A stretch of DNA of 64,000 bases from Psychroserpens mesophilus (GCF_000826645.1 NZ_JXJP01000002.1:280863-344862); one strand, 5' to 3'; positions 36,193 to 45,994 are shown, numbered from the stretch's first letter. Notes: a model not told the origin generated them from the sequence alone. Numbers and translations: made by a program.

Positions 36193-37929
36193 TTAAAATA
36201 AGCGATATACAGGATATTGCAAATGTGCATTTTCATAATGTTCACTCTGTTTATGAAGCCAGTCTAATTGCGCATACCAATTGGCTGCAAATTCCTGATC
36301 ATTTTCTTTTTTGGAAAGGAATTCTTTTTCAATTTGCGGATTCTGCTCTAATAGTAGTTTGGCTTTGTCTTCCCATACATAAGGTGAAAATCCTTCTTTT
36401 TGCTGAAGAATGGTATCAAAGAAATTCCAGCCAAAAAATGAATCTGGAGCTTGTGGTTCAAGTGTTTCGATGAGGTATCGAAATGCATCCTGATTTGTGT
36501 GAATCAAATAATCACCTTTAGAAAACATAATGTTTTGTTTATGAGATTCTACTTCTACGTTATAATGCGGATAATGACCTTCATAAGCCTGTGACGTGGT
36601 GTCGTAGTTTTTAATTTTATATAAATTGACATTGAGTGTTGTATCCCTTTCAAATGAAGTCATTTCGACGTTATTCATTTTGAGTAAATCAATGATAGTC
36701 CACCAGCTTTTCGGAATCACATACGCTTTTGGGATGTCAACCTCTAAAGTAGATGTCATATAGTTTTGATATGTGATCTCTTTTGTAAACGGTTTTGTTG
36801 CATCGTATTTTAGACGTTGAAAGCCTGTTACATCGCTGTCAGTCATTTGTCCTTCAAAACCTTTAAACTGCAATGTGGTAGTTTGAGTTGTGTCGATAGT
36901 CCATTGAATTGGATATGTTGACTTTTTCTGAAATTCTTCAAAAGCATGTTGTCTTAATTCTGAAATTTCTTCGCCTTCACTTTCAACAATTTCAATCATA
37001 CTTTTCATCAGTTCGTAAGTGCCTTCAACGCGTTGTTTATAAGGTTTGAGCATGTGTGTTTCAACCATCATTCCAAGTGTATTCCAAAGCGTAGTATAAC
37101 CCGTTGAATACCTTGGCGAATCCATAAACTGACTAAATCCTTTTTCCGGAGTTCTATTGAAAACATTCACGTAAGGCGTAATATCCCAATCTTTGTCTTC
37201 TAGTTTTTGTTCTAGTTGAGGCATCATCTTAGTATGCAAAAAGTTACCCAAAGATCCTCCTAATTTGTTGTGTTGTGTAAATAAATGGGTTAAGGTATAT
37301 TGGTAATCTGCGCCATTACTTACGTGATTATCTATAAACACATCAGGCTGAATTAGATGAAAAATTTTTGCAAATGTCCGTGCATTTTTTGTGTCACTTT
37401 TAATAAAATCTCTATTCAAATCATAGTTTCTAGCGTTACCTCTGAAGCCATATTCTTTTGGTCCGTTTTGATTGGTTCTGGTCGTCGAGTTTCGATTTAA
37501 GCTTCCACCAATATTATAAATAGGAATGGTTACTATAACAGTTTCTTTTGGCATATTGATTTTTCCTTGTACTAAATCTCGAAATAGTAACATGGTAGCA
37601 TCGATACCATCAGATTCTCCTGGATGAATACCATTATTGATGAGCAACATACGTTTGCCTTTTTTTCGTATGGATTCATAGTCAAATACTTGACTTGGAT
37701 TAAGAGTAACAATGTGAAGCGGTTTGCCAGAATCAGTTTCTCCTATAGCTTGTATAGAAATTTCAGCATACGTTTCAGCTAAATCAGTGTAAAAAGCAAT
37801 GGTTTGTTCATAGGTCGCTGTTTCTGTACCATTTGATTTTTCAAATATTGTTGTAAAATCGGTTTCAGATTTGCGTTCAGGTGAAGTACAAGAACTTAAG
37901 ATGACTAAACAAATAATTAGCTTTTTCAT
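36193..37929 (-). CDS. M14 family zinc carboxypeptidase, lipoprotein
   Basis: A 578-residue product. A signal peptide with lipobox LSSC (Cys14) predicts a lipid anchor. The zinc site is His102 and Glu105 in GIHPGESDG plus His202 in DNHVSNG, and the general base is Glu290 in MMVETHML. The substrate-binding NARNYDLNRDF (about 165-175) is present. The C-terminal 230 residues are unassigned. It ends 89 bases upstream of the ATP-grasp operon, on the same strand, and may act on its peptide-like product, but this is only proximity. Confidence 0.9.
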   Translation of the reverse strand: MKKLIICLVILSSCTSPERKSETDFTTIFEKSNGTETATYEQTIAFYTDLAETYAEISIQAIGETDSGKPLHIVTLNPSQVFDYESIRKKGKRMLLINNGIHPGESDGIDATMLLFRDLVQGKINMPKETVIVTIPIYNIGGSLNRNSTTRTNQNGPKEYGFRGNARNYDLNRDFIKSDTKNARTFAKIFHLIQPDVFIDNHVSNGADYQYTLTHLFTQHNKLGGSLGNFLHTKMMPQLEQKLEDKDWDITPYVNVFNRTPEKGFSQFMDSPRYSTGYTTLWNTLGMMVETHMLKPYKQRVEGTYELMKSMIEIVESEGEEISELRQHAFEEFQKKSTYPIQWTIDTTQTTTLQFKGFEGQMTDSDVTGFQRLKYDATKPFTKEITYQNYMTSTLEVDIPKAYVIPKSWWTIIDLLKMNNVEMTSFERDTTLNVNLYKIKNYDTTSQAYEGHYPHYNVEVESHKQNIMFSKGDYLIHTNQDAFRYLIETLEPQAPDSFFGWNFFDTILQQKEGFSPYVWEDKAKLLLEQNPQIEKEFLSKKENDQEFAANWYAQLDWLHKQSEHYENAHLQYPVYRLF

Positions 37930-37949
37930 AATGTGAAATATTTGAATGT

Positions 37950-37957
37950 CAAACTTA
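37950..37957 (-). promoter_or_regulatory. -7 box for the M14 peptidase gene
   Basis: Minus-strand TAAGTTTG matches TAnnTTTG, 20 bases from the start codon, in the 159-base divergent gap with the 38089 gene. No TTG at -33. Confidence 0.45.
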
Positions 37958-38088
37958 CTTAAAAAATAGGTCTGTTAATTAGCTGGTTAAGCATTTATGT
38001 TAATATGTTGTGAATTGTTTTATTGAAAAACTGTAATCGCCATACTTTTTTGTCCTAATTTTAAATTATCCCTTTAAAATAACATACA

Positions 38089-38481
38089 ATGACACAAAGT
38101 GAAAAAGTTTATAAGCTTTCCTTCGGAACAATTATCACTATTAACAATCACTTAGCCGAAGTTATCATAGATGAAGGTATAGAAATGGATGAGCATTTAG
38201 TTGATGCATATCATGATTTTCTACTCTCTCATTTTAAAGCACCATTCTCGCTATTAATTAATAAAAAGAACTCTTATTCTTATACGTTTGAAGCTCAAAA
38301 AATTATTGCCAATCTTGAAGAGATTCATAAAATGGCGGTTTTAGTAGGGACTTTAGGAAGTGCTTTAGCAACGAAAACCATTATTAGCTTAAAAGAAAGA
38401 GAGAATATTAAAATTTTTGTAGATAGAGAAGAGGCTTTAGATTGGATCATCGACAAAGAGTTTAAAAGAAATGTGATTTAA
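38089..38481 (+). CDS. Small conserved protein of unknown function (STAS-like pattern)
   Basis: A 130-residue soluble product of about six alternating strands and helices. A central FSLLINKKNSYSYTFEAQ strand is followed by a glycine-rich turn VLVGTLGSALATK and a C-terminal NIKIFVDREEALDWI helix, resembling SpoIIAA/STAS-like folds. No named family recognised. A near-consensus TAATTTTA lies at 38056-38063, 26 bases before the start. Confidence 0.7.
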   Translation: MTQSEKVYKLSFGTIITINNHLAEVIIDEGIEMDEHLVDAYHDFLLSHFKAPFSLLINKKNSYSYTFEAQKIIANLEEIHKMAVLVGTLGSALATKTIISLKERENIKIFVDREEALDWIIDKEFKRNVI

Positions 38482-38537
38482 TTCTTTAGGATGCTATTTT
38501 TGTTTTAATAATTAAGCTTATCAATACTAAAAAGTGC

Positions 38538-38545
38538 TAATTTTG
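38538..38545 (+). promoter_or_regulatory. -7 box for ctlX
   Basis: TAATTTTG matches TAnnTTTG and ends 19 bases before the ctlX ATG. No -33 TTG found at normal spacing. Confidence 0.45.
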
Positions 38546-38564
38546 CGCATATTATTCATACAAT

Positions 38565-39509
38565 ATGTCACAAACTACAAATACGATTTTAATGATCCGT
38601 CCTATAAGTTTTAGGATGAATGAGCAAACAGCTATCAATAACTATTTTCAGGAAGATTTAAATATTAAAAATGCTGAGATTAATGCAAAAGCTCAAGCAG
38701 AATTTGATGCATTTGTCGAAAAGTTAAAAGCTGTTGGTGTTAATGTAATTGTCGAACAAGATGACATATTAATGGATACACCTGATTCGATATTCCCTAA
38801 TAATTGGGTGAGTTTTCACGAAAATGGAGATGTTGGTTTGTATCCAATGTTTGCTGAAAACAGGCGAAGAGAGCGTCGTGACGAAGTCTTTATTCGTTTA
38901 GAAAACGAAGGCTTTAAAATTGAGAATATTGTTGATTACACAAGTGCTGAAGATGAAGGTGTTTTTTTAGAAGGAACAGGCAGTTTGCTTTTAGATCGTA
39001 TTAACCATAAAGCTTATTGTGCTTTGTCTCCAAGAGCTGATGAGGATTTATTTATCGAGTTTTGTGAAGATTTTGAATACACACCAATTATTTTTACTGC
39101 TTATCAAACGGTTGAAGGGAAGCGTCTTCCGATTTATCACACCAATGTGATGATGTGCTTGGCCGAAAAATTTGCAGTGATTTGTTTGGATAGTATTGAC
39201 GATAAAAAAGAGCGCAAAAGTGTTGTCAAACATCTTAAACAAGATGGTAAGGAAATTATAGAAATTTCTGAAGCACAAATGCATCAGTTTGCTGGAAACA
39301 TGTTACAAGTGCAAGGTCATCACAATCAGCGTTATTTAGTCATGAGTAAAGCAGCTCATGATAGCTTAACTCCTAAACAAATTGCTGCTATAGAAAAACA
39401 TTGTCCGATTTTGTCCAGTTCTTTGGAAACCATTGAAACTTGTGGTGGAGGCAGTGCACGTTGTATGATGGCAGAAGTGTTTTTACCTAAAAACTTGTCG
39501 CTTAACTAA
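38565..39509 (+). CDS. ctlX: Citrulline-utilisation-type hydrolase CtlX (amidinotransferase fold)
   Basis: A 314-residue pentein-fold protein with SIFPNNWVSFHENG, VFLEGTGSLLLDR, catalytic His192 in PIYHTNVMM and nucleophile Cys300 in GGGSARCMMAEVF. Family members act on arginine or citrulline-type guanidino/ureido groups. It is distinct in sequence from the ddaH-like protein at 15889. The pair suggests turnover of modified arginine or citrulline, but no arginine-catabolic operon surrounds either. Confidence 0.87.
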   Translation: MSQTTNTILMIRPISFRMNEQTAINNYFQEDLNIKNAEINAKAQAEFDAFVEKLKAVGVNVIVEQDDILMDTPDSIFPNNWVSFHENGDVGLYPMFAENRRRERRDEVFIRLENEGFKIENIVDYTSAEDEGVFLEGTGSLLLDRINHKAYCALSPRADEDLFIEFCEDFEYTPIIFTAYQTVEGKRLPIYHTNVMMCLAEKFAVICLDSIDDKKERKSVVKHLKQDGKEIIEISEAQMHQFAGNMLQVQGHHNQRYLVMSKAAHDSLTPKQIAAIEKHCPILSSSLETIETCGGGSARCMMAEVFLPKNLSLN

Positions 39510-39559
39510 GTTTAAGCTTGCGTTTTTTCAGAAGGGATTCATAATTTAAATCATTAAAT

Positions 39560-39646
39560 CGTCTCTCTGAACTTGTTTCAGGGTGTCAATTAACAATTAG
39601 TGGAATGTCAATTAGTAATGTGATGCTGAAACGAGTTCAGTATGAC
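39560..39646. repeat. REP-like inverted repeat
   Basis: Left arm CGTCTCTCTGAACTTGTTTC (39560-39579) and its near reverse complement (right arm around CTGAAACGAGTTCAG 39626-39640, ending near TGACG) match at CGTC-N3-CTGAACTYGTTTCAG with a single mismatch. Short direct repeats of TGTCAATTA lie between. I recall similar CTGAAAC-GAGTTCAG units scattered between genes in Flavobacterial chromosomes. It sits between convergent ctlX and CpeT-like genes. Confidence 0.6.
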
Positions 39647-39697
39647 GTTAATGCTAAATGAAGGTATACCAAACAGTCTATTTCTACTTTGAAATTT

Positions 39698-40330
39698 TTA
39701 ATCTAGTTTATTAAAAATATATCCACCTTTTTCAGCTCCCCAGATGTGTTCGCCTTTATCGTCGAATCCTCTGTCCCAGGATATGATTTTATCTGATAAG
39801 ATTTCAACTTCACTTGTTGCATAAGAGGCTCCATATAAAGTGCTCTCACATGTTTTTTCGCCTGTTTCGCCTTTAAAATAATCTGTGTCGATTCGCTTGA
39901 GTAAGACTTCACAGCCTTCCTTTTTAGTAACCTGATTCATAGATAACGAATCAAATGCTTTAGGTGTTTTCCATTTACCAATCCATAACGAATCGTTTTC
40001 AATCGTGTAAACAGCAGAACTGAAGATGCTATCATTTAGCTGGGTAACTTCATAAACGCGCTGTCTGTAAGGTTTATTTTGTCTGGCATTTAAGGCTTGT
40101 TCAACATATAAATAATTCCCTTTATCTTCCCAAATAGGATACATGTGAAGCGAGATGTTGAAGTAAGTGGAGTCTATTTCAGCTTGAACCTCAGAACTAA
40201 AAGAGCCTTGCATCATGCTAAATAAATCTTGTAGATGATTGTCTTTTACAGTTTCTTCAGGTTTTGTTTCAGAATTTTTACAACTAAATAGAGTTGCTAC
40301 AACAGCAAGAGAGAGAATAAAATGTTTCAT
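39698..40330 (-). CDS. CpcT/CpeT-family lipoprotein
   Basis: A 210-residue product. The lipobox LFSC at Cys17 predicts a lipoprotein. LQDLFSMMQGSFSSEVQAE, YLYVEQAL and QRVYEVTQL plus a conserved C-terminal strand pattern resemble chromophore lyase CpcT/CpeT, which in cyanobacteria attaches bilins to phycobiliproteins. No phycobilin gene is seen here, so the ligand is unknown. Confidence 0.8.
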   Translation of the reverse strand: MKHFILSLAVVATLFSCKNSETKPEETVKDNHLQDLFSMMQGSFSSEVQAEIDSTYFNISLHMYPIWEDKGNYLYVEQALNARQNKPYRQRVYEVTQLNDSIFSSAVYTIENDSLWIGKWKTPKAFDSLSMNQVTKKEGCEVLLKRIDTDYFKGETGEKTCESTLYGASYATSEVEILSDKIISWDRGFDDKGEHIWGAEKGGYIFNKLD

Positions 40331-40370
40331 GTTTGTGATTGGTTTTTGCTAAGATACACAAAACCAAGAA

Positions 40371-42431
40371 TTATTCTGTCGGTTTATTCTTTGGAAGTTC
40401 AACATAGAACTTCGTGCCAACATTAGGTGTGCTTTCAACCCAAATTCGTCCACCATTAAGTTCTACCAATTCTTTACAAATACTAAGTCCGAGACCTGTG
40501 CCTTTTTCATTATTTGTACCTCTGGTTGTAAAAGTTCCATTCTGAAATAATTTGTCAACATTTTCACGAGAGATTCCAACACCTGTATCTTCAATGCAAA
40601 TTAGAGATTTTCCGTCGTGGTCGTTATTTGAAACTGTAATCACATCTCCAACGCGTGTAAACTTCACCGCATTTGTAATTAAGTTTTGAATCACGATTTC
40701 AATCATACTCTTGTCGGCATAGATAAAGTCTCTACGCGATTCATCAATAAGAACAATACGTTTTTGTTCAACTTTTTGTTCTACAAGTGCCATCTTATTT
40801 TTGAAGACTTCCTGAATATTAAAAAGTTCTGGTTTTGGTTTAAGATTTTGCATTTGTGACTTTGACCAGTTCAACAGATTGTATAATAATGAAGAAGCAT
40901 TATCGGCATTTTCACTTAACTCAGGAACCAAATTATAAAACTCTTCACGAGAAATACTATCCTCTTTTAAGAGATCAATAAAGGCCTTTATTGATGAGAT
41001 AGAATCTTTTAAATCGTGAGAAACAATTGAAAACAGTCGGTCTTTTACCTTATTGATTTCTTCTAGGCTTTTAATCTGTTCAGAATAAACTTCATTTTGT
41101 AATTGAACTTGTGTGCTTTTTTCTTGTAGTTCTCTATTGAATTTTAAGGTGTTTTTACGTTTCAAATAGATGAGTAGCAAAATCGTAGATACAATTAAAA
41201 ATGCAGCAATAGAGGTATATGCAATGGCTTTTAAACGTTTAATCTCTTCTTCATTTTTTTTATCTTCTTCTTGTTTTGCAATAGAATTAAAAGCATCATC
41301 TTCAATAGGATCTACAACTTCATTTTTGATACTGTTAGTGTCAACTGGAATTTTAGGTTGTTTAGCTTGATCCAATTCAATCTTTAGTTCGTAGTATTTG
41401 GCCTGCCAAAAGAATGCATTTTGGAACCTACCATTGATAGAGTCTAGCTCTTTTAATAACCTGTAATTTTTTAGTAGCTCAGGTTTATTATTAATTTTGG
41501 TTGCAATATTGTAAGCTTCATTTAATTGAATTTCTGCAAGCTTCAATTTGTTTTGTTGCATATTAAGCTCTCCAATCGCATTCAATGTTCTTAAGATGCC
41601 ATCATCATTTTTTGTGCTTCTATTAAATTTTAATCCTTCAACTAGATATTCAGCAGCTTTGTCGTAGTCTTTAAACTGAAGGTATTCGCTACCAATTCGT
41701 GGAAGAACTTCTCCTCGAATGGCTTGGTCTTCTTTGGGGTTTAATAGCTTTAAAACTTTCTCGTAATATTCAATAGCTTTTCTGTGCTCTTTTCTATCTG
41801 AATATAAGGAAGCAATGTTTTTAGTAGATGTTTTAATTCCAGAACTATCTTTCAATTGTTCTCTTACATTTAAAGCTTTAATATTAAACTCTAAAGCCTT
41901 ATCCACCTGATGCGTGTTATAATACGCTTCAGCTAAATTATTATAAGCTGAGCTCAGTTCATCTAAAAGATTTCTGGTTTCAAAAGTTTGAATAGCTGAT
42001 AGCGAATTCTCAAGTCCAACACTATAATTTCCACGTTTTATTTCAATTAATCCAATACTATTGTTCACTTTAGCGATTCCTAAAGTATCTCCGAGCTGTG
42101 TGTAGTATTTTTTTGATTTGTTATAACCATCAATCGCATTGTAGTAATCATCATTATGTGAATAGATTAATGCTTTGTAGTAGTTTACATCAGCTATGCC
42201 TTTGTTATGATTTAAGAATTTTGAAAGTCTTTCCGTTTGGTCAATATACAACAGCGCTTTTTTAAAGTTCCCGCTTTTGTACAAGGCCTTAATCAAATAC
42301 AACGAAGTGTCTACTTTAGAAGAGTCTTGTTTTTGATAAGCTAATTGTATAGTAAGACTATCGATCTCATTTGTTTGGGAAAAACAAAAAAGCGAAGAAC
42401 ATAAAACAGCTAATGTAATTAACTGCTTCAT
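40371..42431 (-). CDS. TPR-containing sensor histidine kinase
   Basis: A 686-residue product with a signal peptide (SSLFCFSQ), about eight to ten tetratricopeptide repeats (roughly residues 30-370, periplasmic), one transmembrane segment (about 404-425), a coiled linker and a kinase core. The phospho-acceptor is His472 in SIVSHDLKD. The ATPase domain has N box NLITNAVKF, G1 EDTGVGIS and G2 GTGLGLS. No response regulator is adjacent. TPRs outside the membrane suggest sensing of a peptide or protein signal. Confidence 0.9.
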   Translation of the reverse strand: MKQLITLAVLCSSLFCFSQTNEIDSLTIQLAYQKQDSSKVDTSLYLIKALYKSGNFKKALLYIDQTERLSKFLNHNKGIADVNYYKALIYSHNDDYYNAIDGYNKSKKYYTQLGDTLGIAKVNNSIGLIEIKRGNYSVGLENSLSAIQTFETRNLLDELSSAYNNLAEAYYNTHQVDKALEFNIKALNVREQLKDSSGIKTSTKNIASLYSDRKEHRKAIEYYEKVLKLLNPKEDQAIRGEVLPRIGSEYLQFKDYDKAAEYLVEGLKFNRSTKNDDGILRTLNAIGELNMQQNKLKLAEIQLNEAYNIATKINNKPELLKNYRLLKELDSINGRFQNAFFWQAKYYELKIELDQAKQPKIPVDTNSIKNEVVDPIEDDAFNSIAKQEEDKKNEEEIKRLKAIAYTSIAAFLIVSTILLLIYLKRKNTLKFNRELQEKSTQVQLQNEVYSEQIKSLEEINKVKDRLFSIVSHDLKDSISSIKAFIDLLKEDSISREEFYNLVPELSENADNASSLLYNLLNWSKSQMQNLKPKPELFNIQEVFKNKMALVEQKVEQKRIVLIDESRRDFIYADKSMIEIVIQNLITNAVKFTRVGDVITVSNNDHDGKSLICIEDTGVGISRENVDKLFQNGTFTTRGTNNEKGTGLGLSICKELVELNGGRIWVESTPNVGTKFYVELPKNKPTE

Positions 42432-42756
42432 AGCGTTGTATTAAAAGTTACCGAGTTGTTTAAACTCTTATTAACCTTGAGGGAAAGGGGAACTAAGTTT
42501 AAATAAGTCAAGGGTAACCTCAATAATGATTGAATATTAAGTTTCATCAACGTTTGGGACTCTTGATTAATAGCTTACCAAAAATGGATAAAAGGGTTCT
42601 AATTTGCTAATTTTTGGGTTTTAATACCTAAAAATTAGATAAAGTGACCTTTAGAAATTATGAAAAAATCGACGAATAGATGAACGGTAAAAAACATAGA
42701 AAAACAGCACTTTTATCGATGAAATGCATGTTTGTGTTTAAAGCTCTGATTATTAA
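42432..42756. other. 325-base gap with an AT-rich hairpin
   Basis: No gene is seen. CTAATTTTTGGG 42607-42618 and CCTAAAAATTAG 42627-42638 form a 12-bp stem (one G-T pair) with an 8-base loop. It has no clear U-tail in the direction leaving the galactanase gene, so it may be an inefficient terminator or a processing site. The rest, including the region upstream of the histidine kinase start at 42431, shows no consensus promoter to my eye. Confidence 0.3.
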
Positions 42757-43890
42757 CTAGTTGTTTTTGTAGATATCAAAAATAGGCAACGCCTTAAGGT
42801 TGAAATCAAACATGCATTGATTTTCCCAAGAACTTCCTGATGTTGAGGTGTTTTCGTTGCCAGAAAACGCAACCCAATCTGGAGCCCAATAACAGAAACC
42901 AATACCTCGATTATTAGGTATATTTTTTAGGGTATTAACTAACCATGTAAAATACGCTTTCTGGCCCTGAGGTGTCGCTGAAAACTGACTTAAAATTTGA
43001 TTTTCACTGCCAATGTAGTTTGTGCTGTTATCATTCCAATCTAATGTAAATGGATAGGCAACTTCAACCATAAGAACATCTTTATCAAAGGTTGTTGCAA
43101 GTTCATTCAGTTTAAATTGAACCAGATTTAAATCCTTAGTATGAAATTGCGGATAATAAGAGAGTCCGATGATATCATAATCAACATTAAAAGCACTAAG
43201 CTCATCAAAGAAAAATATAGCATTTTCCAGATTAGAAAGATGTAACATAATTTTAACCGAATCATCTGTATCTACTTCTTTTACAGCTCGAATCGCTTCT
43301 TTAACTAACATGGTAAAGTTGCTCCAGTTATTTGAAAAATCTCCCCAGACTTTTCCGTAATTCCATAAAAATCCACTGTCGGTTTCGTTTCCAATTTGTA
43401 TGATGTCTGGAAGCGTATTTTGATTTTTTAACTGCGTAACTACATTTTTGGTGTACTCATAAATAGCAATGCGTATGTCTTCATTGGTCATATTTTGCCA
43501 AGCTACTGGAGGATTTTGTGTTCCCGGATCTGCCCAATAATCACTGTAATGAATATTTAATAAAAAGCCCATTTGCTTAGCTTTCACACGTTGCGCATAA
43601 GTCTTGACATCCTCTAAACCATTTTCTCCATCTTGAGGTGTATGCCATAATTTAAGCCGAACAAGATTGGTGCCTTTTTCAGAAACAAAATCAAGAAGTT
43701 CAACAGGAGTTCCATTTTCATCTTTATAATCGAGATTATAATCTTCCAATTCAGATTGAAACGATAAATCCATGCCTTTGTAAAACGTAGAATTATCTTC
43801 AGGTGGATTGTCCTGTTGGACTTTAAAGTCGTCAGAATTGCTACAACTAGCACATATAAAAAGTAATAAAAGAGGTGTAAGTAGTTTCAT
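42757..43890 (-). CDS. GH53 endo-beta-1,4-galactanase, lipoprotein
   Basis: Cleaves beta-1,4-galactan of type I arabinogalactan. The 377-residue product has a signal peptide with a lipobox ending at Cys16. The TIM-barrel GH53 pattern GMDLSFQSELED starts near 39; RLKLWHTP and GFLLNIHYSDYWADPG follow. The acid/base is Glu169 in IQIGNETDSG and the nucleophile is Glu276 in LMVEVAYPF. It stands alone, with no SusC/D pair next to it. Confidence 0.93.
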   Translation of the reverse strand: MKLLTPLLLLFICASCSNSDDFKVQQDNPPEDNSTFYKGMDLSFQSELEDYNLDYKDENGTPVELLDFVSEKGTNLVRLKLWHTPQDGENGLEDVKTYAQRVKAKQMGFLLNIHYSDYWADPGTQNPPVAWQNMTNEDIRIAIYEYTKNVVTQLKNQNTLPDIIQIGNETDSGFLWNYGKVWGDFSNNWSNFTMLVKEAIRAVKEVDTDDSVKIMLHLSNLENAIFFFDELSAFNVDYDIIGLSYYPQFHTKDLNLVQFKLNELATTFDKDVLMVEVAYPFTLDWNDNSTNYIGSENQILSQFSATPQGQKAYFTWLVNTLKNIPNNRGIGFCYWAPDWVAFSGNENTSTSGSSWENQCMFDFNLKALPIFDIYKNN

Positions 43891-43906
43891 TAATTTAATT
43901 CTAGAT

Positions 43907-43914
43907 CAAACTTA
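43907..43914 (-). promoter_or_regulatory. -7 box for the GH53 gene
   Basis: Minus-strand TAAGTTTG matches TAnnTTTG, 16 bases from the start codon, in the 142-base divergent region with argS. Confidence 0.45.
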
Positions 43915-44001
43915 ACGATAATTCTATAATTTAAAATGATCGATAACTCTTAAAATAATCAATTTAAGCTAGCCATCGCCATAAAAAAATAATAAAAAAC
44001 C

Positions 44002-44009
44002 TATCTTTG
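44002..44009 (+). promoter_or_regulatory. -7 box for argS
   Basis: TATCTTTG matches TAnnTTTG and ends 23 bases before the argS ATG. No TTG at the expected -33 position. Confidence 0.5.
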
Positions 44010-44032
44010 CAGACTTATAAAAAAGGATTAAA

Positions 44033-45817
44033 ATGAATCTTCAGGAGACACTATCAAATCATGTGCAACAGGCTGTAAAATCAATTTACAGTGCTGATTT
44101 AGAATCGGTTGAATTTCAGGCCACTCGTAAAGAGTTTGCAGGCGATATAACTGTGGTCGTGTTTCCAATGTTACGTATTGTAAAAGGTAATCCAGTTCAA
44201 ATTGGTGAACACATTGGAAATTATCTGGTTGAGCATGTTTCAGAAGTAAAAGATTTTAATGTTGTCAAGGGGTTTTTGAACCTGGAAATTGGCGCGTCCT
44301 ATTATATTGATTTCTTCAACAGTATTAAAGGTAAAACAGACTTCGGATTTGTGACGCCTAATCCTTCTGAAAAAGCAATTATGGTTGAGTATTCTTCACC
44401 AAATACGAACAAACCATTGCATTTAGGACATATTAGAAACAATTTATTAGGCTATAGTGTTTCTGAAATTTTAAAAGCTTCAGGAAAGAAAGTTTATAAA
44501 ACACAGATTATCAACGATAGAGGGATCCATATTTGTAAGAGCATGTTGGCTTGGAAGCGTTTCGGAAATGAAGAAACTCCTGAATCTACTGGATTAAAAG
44601 GCGATAAGCTCGTCGGAAATTACTACGTCAAGTTTGATCAAGAATACAAAAAGGAAATACAAGAATTAGTATCTCAAGGACTATCTGAAGAAGACGCTAA
44701 GAAAAATGCACCATTATTATTAGAAGCGCAACAAATGCTTCAAAAATGGGAAGCTGAAGATGATGAGGTTGTAGCGCTATGGCAAACCATGAACGGTTGG
44801 GTTTATAAGGGCTTTAATGAAACTTATAAAAATTTAGGTGTTGATTTCGATAAACTCTATTATGAGAGTGAAACCTACTTGTTAGGAAAGGAATTTGTTG
44901 CCGAAGGCTTAAAAACAGGCGTTTTTTATAAGAAAGACGATGGTTCTGTTTGGTGTGACTTAACTGAAGATGGTCTTGATGAAAAAATCGTTTTGCGAAG
45001 TGATGGCACAGCAGTCTATATGACGCAAGATATTGGTACTGCCATTCAACGTGTGAAAGATTTTCCAGATGTTGGAGGTATGGTTTATACTGTTGGTAAT
45101 GAGCAGGAGTATCATTTTCAAGTCTTGTTCTTAATCATTAAAAAGTTAGGGTTTGATTGGGCTAAAAACTTATTTCATTTGAGCTACGGAATGGTTGATT
45201 TGCCTTCAGGAAAAATGAAAAGTAGAGAAGGTACTGTTGTAGATGCTGACGATTTAATTCTAGAAATGGCTCAAACAGCTGAAGAAATTTCAGAAGAACT
45301 AGGTAAGTTAGATGGTTATTCTTCAGAAGAAAAACAAGAACTTTATAAAACGATTGGTCTTGGCGCGTTAAAATATTACATATTGAAGGTTGATCCTAAG
45401 AAGCGAATTTTATTCGATCCTAAAGAATCTATAGATTTTCAAGGAAATACAGGGCCTTTTATTCAATATACCTACGCAAGAATTCAGTCTATATTAAGAA
45501 AAGCAGATTTGAATAAAGATGTCACACTGAGCACACAGGATGTGTCTCTTCATCCTAAAGAAAAGGAACTATTGAAGCAACTTGAGATATTTCCTGAAGT
45601 CATTCAGAATGCAGCACAACAACATAGTCCCGCTTTAATAGCAAACTATACCTATGATTTGGTAAAGGAGTTTAATTCATTTTACCAAAACGTGTCAATT
45701 CTGGGTGCAGATAATGACTCTGAAAAAACATTTCGGGTGCAATTATCGCAAACGGTTGCAAACGTTATTAAAAATGCATTTGGCTTATTAGGTGTTGATG
45801 TTCCAGAACGCATGTAA
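44033..45817 (+). CDS. argS: Arginine-tRNA ligase
   Basis: Class I synthetase. The 594-residue product has the HIGH motif as HLGH (130-133) and a KMSKS-like KMKSREG near 397. The C-terminal alpha-helical anticodon-binding region ends FGLLGVDVPERM, as usual, and the N-terminal Arg-tRNA domain is present. Confidence 0.97.
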   Translation: MNLQETLSNHVQQAVKSIYSADLESVEFQATRKEFAGDITVVVFPMLRIVKGNPVQIGEHIGNYLVEHVSEVKDFNVVKGFLNLEIGASYYIDFFNSIKGKTDFGFVTPNPSEKAIMVEYSSPNTNKPLHLGHIRNNLLGYSVSEILKASGKKVYKTQIINDRGIHICKSMLAWKRFGNEETPESTGLKGDKLVGNYYVKFDQEYKKEIQELVSQGLSEEDAKKNAPLLLEAQQMLQKWEAEDDEVVALWQTMNGWVYKGFNETYKNLGVDFDKLYYESETYLLGKEFVAEGLKTGVFYKKDDGSVWCDLTEDGLDEKIVLRSDGTAVYMTQDIGTAIQRVKDFPDVGGMVYTVGNEQEYHFQVLFLIIKKLGFDWAKNLFHLSYGMVDLPSGKMKSREGTVVDADDLILEMAQTAEEISEELGKLDGYSSEEKQELYKTIGLGALKYYILKVDPKKRILFDPKESIDFQGNTGPFIQYTYARIQSILRKADLNKDVTLSTQDVSLHPKEKELLKQLEIFPEVIQNAAQQHSPALIANYTYDLVKEFNSFYQNVSILGADNDSEKTFRVQLSQTVANVIKNAFGLLGVDVPERM

Positions 45818-45994
45818 CTATTAAATAGCTTCTATTTATATTGATGACAATCACGTATTCGTTAGTAATGCAAAATGTTAAATTAATGTTAATATAACAT
45901 TTTTACAAAACCCATCATTCCATTTTCTCGTAAGTGTTTTTGCCTTCCCAAAAGGGCGTTATAATCAAAATTTTAACAAAAAAACACTAATCAA

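Noticed and set aside
42607..42638. Terminator of the GH53 gene
   Set aside because: The stem is good but no U-run follows in the minus-strand direction, so I list it only as a hairpin in the gap.
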